A stretch of 37,110 bases of DNA, from NCBI GenBank assembly GCA_018712605.1, contig DVGR01000015.1:1-37110 (forward strand). The letters are read 5' to 3'. This DNA is from Candidatus Choladousia intestinigallinarum (GTDB lineage: Bacteria; Bacillota; Clostridia; Lachnospirales; Lachnospiraceae). A program made the translations under genes and the position numbers. Positions 17,517 through 24,975 of the stretch are shown here, in pieces. The notes below the pieces were generated by a model. The model was not told the DNA's origin, ran no database searches, and worked only from the letters and a program-made list of their open reading frames with translations. Position 1 is the first letter of the stretch. Each line of letters opens with the position of its first letter.

Positions 17517-17577
17517 GGGTCAAAAAGCCTAAGCCCACATGAGCTTGCTCATAGGTGGGCGAAAGGGCTTTTGACCC
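17517..17577. repeat. Nested inverted repeat after clpC
   Basis: GGGTCAAAAAGCC (17517-17529) pairs with GGGCTTTTGACCC (17565-17577) with one bulge. Inside, GCCCAC (17533-17538) pairs with GTGGGC (17555-17560), and ATGAG pairs with CTCAT around a CTTG loop. There is no T-run beyond the outer stem, so it is not a standard terminator. From memory, similar elements with a CATGAGC core recur in intergenic DNA of Lachnospiraceae, so it may be a dispersed repeat that also ends clpC transcripts. Confidence 0.7.
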
Positions 17578-17605
17578 GCCCCGATATGAGCATAAAAGGG
17601 GGACA

Positions 17606-17740
17606 GGGCTTTTGACATCGACATCATATTAATAAATGCGGATGGAAGATTCAGATGCAAAAGGGTGGAATTTCACTGCCGTTTATGGTAAGATACCTCT
17701 AAACGGCGGAGGCTTTTCAAAGGCTTCAGGTCAAAAAACG
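17606..17740. other. Intergenic stretch with further paired segments before the 17783 gene
   Basis: GGGCTTTTGAC of the first element recurs at 17606-17616. Its TTTTGAC can pair with GTCAAAA at 17730-17736, closing a loop of about 115 nt. Inside, GCCGTTTA (17678-17685) and TAAACGGC (17700-17707) form an 8-bp inverted repeat. The loop between these holds an extended -10-like TGGTAAGAT (17686-17694) without a good -35. It could be a promoter/operator region or a structured leader of the next gene. Nothing coding is seen here. Confidence 0.4.
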
Positions 17741-17782
17741 TAAGAGTAAACCATGAAAAACAAAATCAGGAGGGGCATGAAA

Positions 17783-18196
17783 ATGTCAGGAGTTAAAGAG
17801 CTGATACGCACAGAAGAGAACGGCACATTAAGCTTTGGAAATTATGAACTTGCGGAGAAATCAAAGCGCTCTGATTTCGAGTTCGGCGGGGATGTCTACA
17901 AGGTGAAGACGTATGCTGACATTACGAAACTGGAGAAGAACGGAATGTTTCTCTATGAATCCGTTCCCGGTACTGCGGTCAGGAATTTTCACGCTACGGA
18001 AAACGGCGTATCTTTTGAGGTAGAGGGAGACAAGGATGCACAGATCATTCTCGGCCTTGAGGAAGATGCGGAATACAAGATCTACATTCATGACAAGAAT
18101 GTAGGCACGATGACTACAAAGATGGGCGGCAAGCTGGTTTTGAGCGTGGAGGTAGGCGCTGCGGATCAGGTGCCGGTAAAGGTTGTGAAGCTGTAA
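17783..18196 (+). CDS. Conserved small protein of unknown function between clpC and radA
   Basis: The product is 137 aa, soluble, with no signal peptide or membrane segment. It begins MSGVKELIRTEENGTLSFGNYEL and is beta-rich, ending with a KLVLSVEVGAADQ segment. ATG 17783 is chosen because AGGAGGGG (17768-17775) is 7 bases upstream; the upstream ATGs at 17753 and 17777 are badly spaced. From memory, similar proteins in Lachnospiraceae genomes carry the label endosialidase, which the sequence gives no reason to believe, as it has no sialidase motif. Its TAA is followed directly by the radA ATG, so the two are translationally coupled. Confidence 0.8.
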   Translation: MSGVKELIRTEENGTLSFGNYELAEKSKRSDFEFGGDVYKVKTYADITKLEKNGMFLYESVPGTAVRNFHATENGVSFEVEGDKDAQIILGLEEDAEYKIYIHDKNVGTMTTKMGGKLVLSVEVGAADQVPVKVVKL

Positions 18197-19576
18197 ATGG
18201 CAAAGACAAAGACGTTATTTTTCTGTCAGAACTGCGGATTCGAGTCTCCTAAATGGATGGGACAGTGTCCTGCCTGCAAGGAGTGGAATACATTTGCGGA
18301 GGAGCCGGCGGCAGCGGCTCCGGGAAGAAAAAATACAGGTGCGGCGCTTTCGGGGAAGGAGGCGCCGCATCCACGGTATCTGAGAGAGATTTCCGTGGAC
18401 GCTTCCCTTCGCCTGGGTACCGGCATGGAGGAGCTGGACCGGGTGCTGGGAGGCGGGATCACCCAGGGCTCCCTGGTGCTGGTGGGTGGAGATCCCGGCA
18501 TTGGAAAATCGACCCTTCTTCTGCAGGTATGCAGGAATCTGGCTTCCGCCGGGGAGAAAGTGCTTTACATCTCCGGGGAGGAATCTCTTCAGCAGATTAA
18601 AATCAGAGCCGACCGGATGGGAGAATTTACAGATTCCCTGCTTCTGCTGTGTGAGACGGATCTGGGGGCCATACGAGAAGCCATTCTCAGGACGAATCCT
18701 AAAGTGGTGATCATTGATTCCATCCAGACCATGTACAATGATGGGGTGGCATCGGCTCCCGGCAGCGTTTCCCAGGTGAGGGAATCCACGAATATCCTGA
18801 TGCAGATTGCAAAGGGAAGCGGGATTTCCATATTTATTGTGGGCCACGTGACCAAGGAAGGGGTGGTGGCCGGTCCCAGGGTTCTGGAGCATATGGTGGA
18901 CACGGTGCTGTATTTTGAAGGGGACCGTCATGCCTCCTACCGGGTGCTGCGGGGGGTGAAGAACCGTTTCGGCTCCACCAATGAGATCGGCGTATTTGAA
19001 ATGTGCCAGGAGGGCCTGCGGGAGGTAAAGAATCCTTCCGAATATATGCTGGAGGGCAAACCTCAGGGCGCATCCGGTTCTGTGGTGGCCTGCACCATGG
19101 AAGGAACCAGGCCCGTGCTTTTGGAGGTGCAGGCTCTGGTGTGCCAGAGCAGCCTGGCCTTTCCCAGAAGAACGGCGGCAGGGACAGACATAAACCGGGT
19201 CAATCTTCTCCTGGCCGTTCTGGAGAAACGTGCCGGCCTGCGGCTTTCCGCCGCCGATGTGTACGTAAATATCGCTGGAGGGATCCGCATGAATGAACCG
19301 GCCCTGGATCTGGGGATTGTGCTGGCCGTGGCCTCCAGCCTGCGGGACGTGCCCGTGGACGACAAGGTGATCGCTTTTGGAGAAGTAGGACTCAGCGGCG
19401 AGGTCAGATCCGTGAGCATGGCGGCCCAGCGGGTGCAGGAAGCGGCCAAGCTTGGCTTTGAGACAGTGATTCTGCCGGCCTCCTGTAAAAAACAGGCGGA
19501 ACGCATACCGGGAGTGCGCATCCTGGGAGTCAGGACCGTGCGGGAAGCGGTGCAGGCTGTCATGGGAAAAGCGTAA
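18197..19576 (+). CDS. radA: DNA repair protein RadA (branch-migration helicase)
   Basis: RadA is a RecA-like hexameric helicase that drives branch migration in homologous recombination. The 459-aa product has the N-terminal C4 zinc finger (C10, C13, C24, C27), Walker A GGDPGIGKST (97-106), the RadA-specific KNRFG motif (255-259), and a C-terminal Lon-like domain with GGIRMNEPALDLGIVLA. Length is normal. It starts directly at the preceding stop codon (TAAATG) with no strong ribosome binding site of its own. The clpC-radA order is conserved with Bacillus. Confidence 0.96.
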   Translation: MAKTKTLFFCQNCGFESPKWMGQCPACKEWNTFAEEPAAAAPGRKNTGAALSGKEAPHPRYLREISVDASLRLGTGMEELDRVLGGGITQGSLVLVGGDPGIGKSTLLLQVCRNLASAGEKVLYISGEESLQQIKIRADRMGEFTDSLLLLCETDLGAIREAILRTNPKVVIIDSIQTMYNDGVASAPGSVSQVRESTNILMQIAKGSGISIFIVGHVTKEGVVAGPRVLEHMVDTVLYFEGDRHASYRVLRGVKNRFGSTNEIGVFEMCQEGLREVKNPSEYMLEGKPQGASGSVVACTMEGTRPVLLEVQALVCQSSLAFPRRTAAGTDINRVNLLLAVLEKRAGLRLSAADVYVNIAGGIRMNEPALDLGIVLAVASSLRDVPVDDKVIAFGEVGLSGEVRSVSMAAQRVQEAAKLGFETVILPASCKKQAERIPGVRILGVRTVREAVQAVMGKA

Positions 19577-19580
19577 GAAA

Positions 19581-19619
19581 AAAACGCTGGGATTTCCAAA
19601 CCAGAAATCCCAGCGTTTT
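19581..19619 (-). terminator. Terminator of tRNA-Trp, possibly bidirectional
   Basis: AAAACGCTGGGATTTC (19581-19596) pairs perfectly with GAAATCCCAGCGTTTT (19604-19619). Read on the minus strand it directly follows the tRNA and ends in at least six T. On the plus strand it follows radA with only four T, so it may also end radA transcripts. Confidence 0.88.
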
Positions 19620-19620
19620 A

Positions 19621-19691
19621 CAGGGGTTGAGAGAATCGAACTCCCACTAAGAGTTTTGGAGACTCCTGTCATACCACTTGACCAAACCCCT
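19621..19691 (-). tRNA. tRNA-Trp (anticodon CCA)
   Basis: The minus strand folds as a 71-nt cloverleaf. The acceptor AGGGGTT pairs with AACCCCT, the D stem is GTCA/TGAC, the anticodon stem GGAGT/ACTCT carries loop CTCCAAA (anticodon CCA), and the T arm is GGGAG/CTCTC with loop TTCGATT. The discriminator is G, as expected for bacterial tRNA-Trp. The 3' CCA is not encoded. It is the only minus-strand gene found. Confidence 0.95.
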
Positions 19692-19710
19692 ATGTGGTGA
19701 CTCACCACAT
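19692..19710. promoter_or_regulatory. Perfect 19-bp palindrome between tRNA-Trp and its promoter
   Basis: ATGTGGTGA (19692-19700) and TCACCACAT (19702-19710) are exact inverted arms around a single C. The palindrome abuts the 5' end of the tRNA and covers the predicted tRNA transcription start near 19705, so it looks more like a DNA operator than an RNA hairpin. It lies also 74-92 bases upstream of the asparaginase start. Confidence 0.6.
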
Positions 19711-19711
19711 A

Positions 19712-19740
19712 TTTATACCATATCATGAAAAGAATGTCAA
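19712..19740 (-). promoter_or_regulatory. tRNA-Trp promoter
   Basis: On the minus strand TTGACA (complement of 19735-19740) and TATAAA (complement of 19712-19717) are 17 bases apart, a near-consensus promoter pointing at the tRNA. Confidence 0.8.
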
Positions 19741-19783
19741 CAAGATTCGTTGTGAAATTTTAGAAGTCATTAGGAGAACCCAT

Positions 19784-20776
19784 ATGAAACGTATTTTAGT
19801 GATTGCCACCGGAGGCACCATAGCTTGCCGGGAGGGAAAGGAAGGGCTTGTTCCGGAGCTGACTTTGGAACAGCTTTTGAATTATGTACCACAGATTCGG
19901 AAACACTGTGAATTAGGAGCGGTTCAGCTTATGAATTTGGACAGCTCCAACATGCAGCCCTGCCACTGGCTGGAAATAGCCGGCAGGATTGCGGAAGAAT
20001 ATGAAAAATATGATGGATTTGTGGTGCTTCACGGCACGGATACCATGGCTTACACGGCGGCGGCCCTGTCCTATCTCCTTCAGGAGGGCCCTAAGCCGGT
20101 GGTGCTGACGGGAGCCCAAAAACCTATAGATCAGGATATCTCGGACGCCAGGGGAAACGTGATCCAGAGTATTCTGTATGCCTGCGACGACAGGGCCAGT
20201 GACGTGAACTTTGTCTTTAACGGGGAAGTGATTGCCGGAACCAGGGGCAGAAAGATAAGGACCAAGAGCTTTAATGCCTTTTCCAGTATGGATTTTCCCC
20301 ATAAAGCTGTTATAAGAGACAATCATGTGGTGCATTATATTGACAGAAAAAATGCCGGCCCCTTGAAAGTCTATGACCGTCTGGATGAAAAGATCTTTGC
20401 CCTGCGGCTGATCCCGGGGCTGGATGCGGGGATTCTGGAGGAACTTGGCAAACGGTATCATGGAATTATTCTGGAGGGCTTTGGCATCGGAGGCTTCCCC
20501 AGCCTTGAGGAAATGGGATTCCGGGAAGGGATCACAAGGCTTTTGGATCAGGGAGTGGTGGTGGTAGCCACTACCCAGGTTCCCCTGGAGGGGAGCGATC
20601 TTGACGTGTACGAGGTGGGGAGGCTGTTCAAAAAAGACGAGAGGCTTCTGGAAGCCTACAATATGACCCTGGAGGCCATTGCCACAAAGCTTATGTGGAT
20701 TCTGCCGCAGACAAGGGAGTGGAAAGAGATTCACAGGCTGTTCTATAAGGAAATCAATTTCGATATTTGGAGATAA
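19784..20776 (+). CDS. ansA: Type I L-asparaginase
   Basis: This enzyme hydrolyses asparagine to aspartate and ammonia. The 330-aa product has TGGTIA near the N terminus (T12 is the expected nucleophile), NLDSSNMQP (51-59) and HGTDTMAY (83-90, with the second active-site Thr and Asp). Length and the lack of a signal peptide fit the cytosolic type I form. ATG 19784 has AGGAG upstream; the open frame continues 5' to 19694, but that part overlaps the palindrome and tRNA promoter and is not credible coding. I saw no clear + strand promoter in the 92-base gap. Confidence 0.92.
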   Translation: MKRILVIATGGTIACREGKEGLVPELTLEQLLNYVPQIRKHCELGAVQLMNLDSSNMQPCHWLEIAGRIAEEYEKYDGFVVLHGTDTMAYTAAALSYLLQEGPKPVVLTGAQKPIDQDISDARGNVIQSILYACDDRASDVNFVFNGEVIAGTRGRKIRTKSFNAFSSMDFPHKAVIRDNHVVHYIDRKNAGPLKVYDRLDEKIFALRLIPGLDAGILEELGKRYHGIILEGFGIGGFPSLEEMGFREGITRLLDQGVVVVATTQVPLEGSDLDVYEVGRLFKKDERLLEAYNMTLEAIATKLMWILPQTREWKEIHRLFYKEINFDIWR

Positions 20777-20805
20777 AATTGATGCCTAAAAGGCAGGGAA
20801 AAGCG

Positions 20806-20834
20806 TTGACAAAAAAACGGAAATTGAGTATATT
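20806..20834 (+). promoter_or_regulatory. Promoter of the opp operon
   Basis: TTGACA (20806-20811) and TATATT (20829-20834) are separated by 17 bases. The leader to oppB is about 58 nt, with no clear hairpin. Confidence 0.8.
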
Positions 20835-20899
20835 AAATGATAGTGTCTTTCTACGGTGGACATATGTAAAGAGAGAAAAAACGAAGGAGAGTGATACGC

Positions 20900-21811
20900 T
20901 TGGCTAAGTACGTGGTGAAGAGAGTATTGTTAGCGTTTGTAACGGTATTTATCATCTGTGCCATTACATTTTTTGCTATGAATGCGATTCCGGGAGGCCC
21001 GTTCAATTCTGAGAAAGCCCTGAGCCCGGATGTACAGGCAGTTTTGATGGAGAGGTATAATCTGGATAAACCAGTTACCACCCAGTTTGTGCTGTATCTT
21101 CAGAATCTGGTGCACGGAGATTTCGGTGTTTCCCTGAAGACAGGAAGAGAGATCAGCACGATTATTTCAGATGCGGCGGTGATTTCGGCAAGACTGGGAG
21201 GAATGGCGGCTGTGATAGCCATAGTCTGTGGGATTGTCCTGGGAAGCCTGGCAGCCCTTATGAGGAACAAGCTTCCGGACCGTCTGATTATCTTTTTCTC
21301 CACTCTGGGCGCTGCCGTACCCAGCTTCGTTCTGGCCACGCTGCTGCTTTTGGTATTCTGTATACAGTTGAAATGGTTCCCGGTATGGAGTTCATCGAGT
21401 CCTAACTACGTCCTTCCGGTGATTGCCCTGTCCATCTACCCCATGGCTTACATCACCCGTCTGACGAAAACCAGTATGCTGGACGCCCTGAGCCAGGATT
21501 ACGTAAGAACGGGAAGGGCGAAAGGAGTTGCTCAGTGGAAGCTGATCTTTAAGCACGCTCTGAGAAACGCTCTGATTCCGGTTATTACCTATGTGGGTCC
21601 CATGGTGGCCTATATCCTTACGGGAAGCCTTGTAGTAGAAAATATTTTCACCATCGGCGGACTGGGGACACAGATGGTGGACGGGATCACCAACCGGGAT
21701 TACCCCCTGATTATGGCTACCACCATTTTCCTGGCGGTGATGATGGTTATCATGAATCTGCTGAGCGATTTGGTTTATAAGCTGGTGGATCCCAGAATTA
21801 CGTTTAAATAA
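20900..21811 (+). CDS. oppB: Oligopeptide ABC transporter permease OppB
   Basis: This 303-aa inner-membrane permease has the usual N-terminal helix (AKYVVKRVLLAFVTVF), an extracytoplasmic loop with DVQAVLMERYNLDKP, five further membrane helices, and the ATPase-contacting EAA-like loop DYVRTGRAKG followed by HALRNALIPVIT. It forms the channel with OppC. TTG 20900 is preferred to GTG 20891, because AAGGAG (20884-20889) is 10 bases before the TTG but only one base before the GTG. It is the first gene of oppBCDFA. Confidence 0.92.
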   Translation: MAKYVVKRVLLAFVTVFIICAITFFAMNAIPGGPFNSEKALSPDVQAVLMERYNLDKPVTTQFVLYLQNLVHGDFGVSLKTGREISTIISDAAVISARLGGMAAVIAIVCGIVLGSLAALMRNKLPDRLIIFFSTLGAAVPSFVLATLLLLVFCIQLKWFPVWSSSSPNYVLPVIALSIYPMAYITRLTKTSMLDALSQDYVRTGRAKGVAQWKLIFKHALRNALIPVITYVGPMVAYILTGSLVVENIFTIGGLGTQMVDGITNRDYPLIMATTIFLAVMMVIMNLLSDLVYKLVDPRITFK

Positions 21812-21826
21812 AAAGGAGATGGACGA

Positions 21827-22900
21827 ATGCAGAACGAAAATAATATTCCAAAGAAAAATCCGCTGAGTCTTCAGATGGACCTGTCGAAATTTGAACTGGC
21901 TTCAGAGGAAGAGAAGGCCCAGCAGGAGGTTATGAGCGAGTCCACCACCTTTTTTAAAGATGGTATGCGCAAGCTCATGAAAAATCCCCTGGCCGTGGGA
22001 AGTATTATCGTGTTGGTGCTGGTAATCCTTCTGGCTACTTTCGGGCCTATGGTGGTTCCCTACAGCTACGATGAGATGATTTCCATTGACGGAAGAAGGG
22101 ATAAGAGAGCGAAGAACCTGGCTCCCTTTACCTGGTCTGAGACAGAGCAGAAATACATCGATGAGGGGGGGGAGCTTTTCCCGCATATTCTCGGAACGGA
22201 TGAACTCTGCCGTGACTATTTTGTCCGGGTTCTCTACGGAACAAGAGTGTCTCTGCTGGTAGGGCTTTTCGCCAGCCTTATCGTGCTGGTGATCGGACTG
22301 CTGTACGGCAGTATATCCGGCTACGTGGGCGGGAAGACGGATTTGATTATGATGCGTATTGTGGATATCATATACTCCCTGCCTGACATGCTTATGGTAA
22401 TCCTGCTGTCCGTGGTGCTGAAGGAGACTCTGGGCTCCGCCATCGAAGGGACAGTTTTCGCCAAGGTCGGAACCAACATGCTTTCCCTGTTCCTGGTGTT
22501 CGGCTTCCTGTACTGGGTAGGTATGGCCAGGCTTGTGAGAGGCCAGATTCTCTCAGTAAAAGAAAATGAATACATTCTGGCTGCCAGAGCCATCGGGACG
22601 AAGCCGGGGCGGATTATCAGAAAGCATATCCTGCCCAACTGTATCAGTGTCATCATTATTTCCACGGCTCTTCAGATTCCTTCGGCAATCTTTACGGAAA
22701 GCTTCTTAAGCTTCCTGGGACTGGGTGTACAGGCTCCCATGCCTTCCCTGGGTTCCCTGGCAAATGCGGCCAGAGAAGGACTTCAGAGCTACCCGTATAA
22801 GCTGGTATTCCCGGCGCTGATGATTTGTCTGATTGTACTGGCCTTTAACCTGCTGGGCGACGGCCTGCGGGATGCTTTTGACCCGAAACTGAGGAGGTAA
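21827..22900 (+). CDS. oppC: Oligopeptide ABC transporter permease OppC
   Basis: The 357-aa permease has a long cytosolic N-terminal stretch (about 50 residues), then the OppC signature MRKLMKNPLAVGS leading into the first helix. The extracytoplasmic loop contains HILGTDELCRDYFVRVLYGTR, and the EAA-like loop contains ARAIGTKPGRIIRKHILPN. AAAAGGAG lies before ATG 21827. It pairs with OppB; four bases separate it from oppD. Confidence 0.94.
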   Translation: MQNENNIPKKNPLSLQMDLSKFELASEEEKAQQEVMSESTTFFKDGMRKLMKNPLAVGSIIVLVLVILLATFGPMVVPYSYDEMISIDGRRDKRAKNLAPFTWSETEQKYIDEGGELFPHILGTDELCRDYFVRVLYGTRVSLLVGLFASLIVLVIGLLYGSISGYVGGKTDLIMMRIVDIIYSLPDMLMVILLSVVLKETLGSAIEGTVFAKVGTNMLSLFLVFGFLYWVGMARLVRGQILSVKENEYILAARAIGTKPGRIIRKHILPNCISVIIISTALQIPSAIFTESFLSFLGLGVQAPMPSLGSLANAAREGLQSYPYKLVFPALMICLIVLAFNLLGDGLRDAFDPKLRR

Positions 22901-22904
22901 TGGA

Positions 22905-23921
22905 ATGGCGGACGAGAAGAGAGAATATTTATTGGAAGTAAAAGATCTTCACACTTCCTTTGTTACGGATTCGGGAGAGGTGAAGGCTGTAAACGGCGTA
23001 TCGTTTAATCTCCGCGAGGGAGAGGTGCTGGGAATCGTAGGGGAGTCGGGCTCAGGAAAGAGTGTTACTGCGTACTCCATTATGCAGATTCTGGCGGAAA
23101 ACGGCAGAATAACCTCTGGCCAGGTACTTTACCGGGGAGAGGATATTACCAAATATACGAAAAAGCAGATGGCTTCCTTCCGTGGGAAAAAATGCAGTAT
23201 GATTTTCCAGGATCCCATGACCAGCTTAAATCCGGTCTTTACTGTGGGAAACCAGCTTATGGAGGCGATTCTGCTGCACACGGACAAGAACCGTGCCCAG
23301 GCAAGAGAGCGGGCGGTGGAGATGCTGAAGCTGGTAGGCGTAAATGAGCCGGAGCGCAGAATTAAGCAGTATCCCCATGAACTTTCCGGCGGTATGCGTC
23401 AGAGGGTGATGATCGCCATGGCTCTGGCCTGCGAACCGGATATCCTGATTGCCGACGAGCCTACCACGGCTCTGGACGTGACGATCCAGGCACAGATTCT
23501 GGAGCTGATGCAGAAGCTTCAGAAGACACTGGGGATGGCTATTATCATGGTGACCCATGACCTGGGCGTCATTGCGGACATGTGTGACAAGATCATCGTT
23601 ATGTACGGCGGAAGCGTCTGCGAGAGAGGGACGGCGGACGATATCTTCTATGATCCCAAGCACGAATATACGAAAGGGCTGCTGCGCTCAATTCCCAATG
23701 TAAATAACAGTAAGGAGCGGCTGGTTCCCATCAGCGGTACGCCCATCAATCTTTTGAATATGCCTAAGGGCTGTGCTTTCTGCAGCCGGTGTGACCAGGC
23801 TATGAAGATCTGCCTGGAAGAGAAGCCAAAAGAACTGTCACTCAGCGATACTCACAGCGCATCCTGCTGGATGAATGTAAAGCAGATGGCGGAAGAACAG
23901 GCAGGAGGTACACAAGTATGA
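22905..23921 (+). CDS. oppD: Oligopeptide ABC transporter ATPase OppD
   Basis: This 338-aa ATPase has Walker A GESGSGKS (46-53), the signature LSGGMRQRV, Walker [14 protein letters not shown], and the switch His in MVTHDLG. The C-terminal oligopeptide-family extension has [12 protein letters not shown] with clustered Cys (CAFCSRC, later C and C), as in DppD/OppD proteins that may bind an iron-sulfur cluster. The stop overlaps the oppF start (ATGA). Confidence 0.95.
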   Translation: MADEKREYLLEVKDLHTSFVTDSGEVKAVNGVSFNLREGEVLGIVGESGSGKSVTAYSIMQILAENGRITSGQVLYRGEDITKYTKKQMASFRGKKCSMIFQDPMTSLNPVFTVGNQLMEAILLHTDKNRAQARERAVEMLKLVGVNEPERRIKQYPHELSGGMRQRVMIAMALACEPDILIADEPTTALDVTIQAQILELMQKLQKTLGMAIIMVTHDLGVIADMCDKIIVMYGGSVCERGTADDIFYDPKHEYTKGLLRSIPNVNNSKERLVPISGTPINLLNMPKGCAFCSRCDQAMKICLEEKPKELSLSDTHSASCWMNVKQMAEEQAGGTQV

Positions 23922-24880
23922 GCAGTGAATATCTGGTAGAGGTTAAAGATTTAAAACAGTATTTTCCTATCAGCACAGGTTTTATGAAAAAGACCTACCT
24001 AAAAGCTGTGGACGGGGTGTCTTTTCAGATCAAAGCGGGAGAGACCCTGGGCCTGGTAGGAGAATCCGGCTGCGGAAAAACGACTGTAGGCCGCACGCTG
24101 CTCCGTCTGTATGAGCCTACGGGGGGAGAAGTACTTTTTAACGGTGAAAAAGTAACGGCCCAGAACATGCTTCACCTTCGCAAGGAGATGCAGATGGTGT
24201 TCCAGGATCCCTACTCTTCTCTGAATCCCAGGATGACAGTGGAGGATATCATCGGGGAGCCTCTGGACGTACACAAGCTGTATACGACAAAAGAAGAGCG
24301 GAGGAAAAAGATTCTGGAGCTGATGGAGCTGGTGGGACTGAATGCGGAGCATGCCAGAAGGTATGCCCATGAGTTCTCCGGCGGACAGAGACAGAGAATT
24401 GGAATCGCAAGGGCGCTGGCAGTAAACCCCAAGTTTATTGTCTGCGATGAGCCGGTCAGCGCCCTGGACGTATCTATCCAGGCCCAGGTGGTGAATATGT
24501 TCGAGGATCTTCAGCATAAGCTGGGAGTCGCTTACCTGTTTATCGCCCACGACCTGCTGATCGTGCGCCACATTTCAGACAGAATTGCGGTAATGTACCT
24601 GGGAAAAATCGTGGAGATCGGGGATGCTGACGAAGTCTATGAACAGCCCAAACATCCGTATACGATCTCGCTTTTGAGCGCAGTGCCGGTTCCCGACCCC
24701 AACACGGCCAGGACCCAGCAGCGGATTATTCTGGAAGGAGACGTGCCGAGTCCTATGAATATGCCTACGGGATGCGCCTTCCGCTCCAGATGCAGATATG
24801 CCACGGAGAAGTGTGCCAAGGAGTGCCCGCCTTTGGAAGATAGAGGCAACGGACATTTTGTTGCATGTTGGAACAAATAG
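23918..24880 (+). CDS. oppF: Oligopeptide ABC transporter ATPase OppF
   Basis: This 320-aa ATPase partners OppD. It has Walker [10 protein letters not shown] (48-56), the Q-loop [13 protein letters not shown], signature [15 protein letters not shown], Walker [13 protein letters not shown], and the switch FIAHDL. Its C-terminal [12 protein letters not shown] and following Cys match the family. It starts within the oppD stop (ATGA). The promoter of oppA begins inside its last codons. Confidence 0.95.
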   Translation: MSSEYLVEVKDLKQYFPISTGFMKKTYLKAVDGVSFQIKAGETLGLVGESGCGKTTVGRTLLRLYEPTGGEVLFNGEKVTAQNMLHLRKEMQMVFQDPYSSLNPRMTVEDIIGEPLDVHKLYTTKEERRKKILELMELVGLNAEHARRYAHEFSGGQRQRIGIARALAVNPKFIVCDEPVSALDVSIQAQVVNMFEDLQHKLGVAYLFIAHDLLIVRHISDRIAVMYLGKIVEIGDADEVYEQPKHPYTISLLSAVPVPDPNTARTQQRIILEGDVPSPMNMPTGCAFRSRCRYATEKCAKECPPLEDRGNGHFVACWNK

Positions 24881-24889
24881 TGGTATACT
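24861..24889 (+). promoter_or_regulatory. Separate promoter for oppA
   Basis: TTGCAT (24861-24866) and TATACT (24884-24889) are 17 bases apart, and TGG directly before the -10 makes it an extended -10 promoter. It overlaps the 3' end of oppF and would give oppA extra transcription, matching the usual excess of binding protein over permease. Confidence 0.75.
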
Positions 24890-24905
24890 TGCACTGAAAA
24901 ATGAG

Positions 24906-24952
24906 TTTGCAGGAGAAATCCTTTAAACTAAACGCAGTTAAAAAACTGCAAA
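24906..24952 (+). promoter_or_regulatory. oppA leader with two competing hairpins
   Basis: GCAGTT (24934-24939) can pair with AACTGC (24944-24949). Alternatively TTTGCAG (24906-24912) can pair with CTGCAAA (24946-24952). The pairings share 24946-24949, so they exclude each other. The leader is about 80 nt. No known riboswitch is recognised. Confidence 0.4.
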
Positions 24953-24975
24953 AAATTTATACGGAGGTAAGAAGT

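Noticed and set aside
17612-17638. TTGACA at 17612 as a promoter for the 17783 gene
   Set aside because: No acceptable -10 lies 16-18 bases downstream, and the bases are part of a repeated GGGCTTTTGAC segment.
18215-19726. A 503-codon open frame on the minus strand over radA
   Set aside because: It is the antisense shadow of radA, runs through the terminator and the tRNA, and has no ribosome binding site or recognisable motif.
20783-20795. TGCCT/AGGCA hairpin after ansA as a terminator
   Set aside because: The stem is only 5 bp and no T-run follows.
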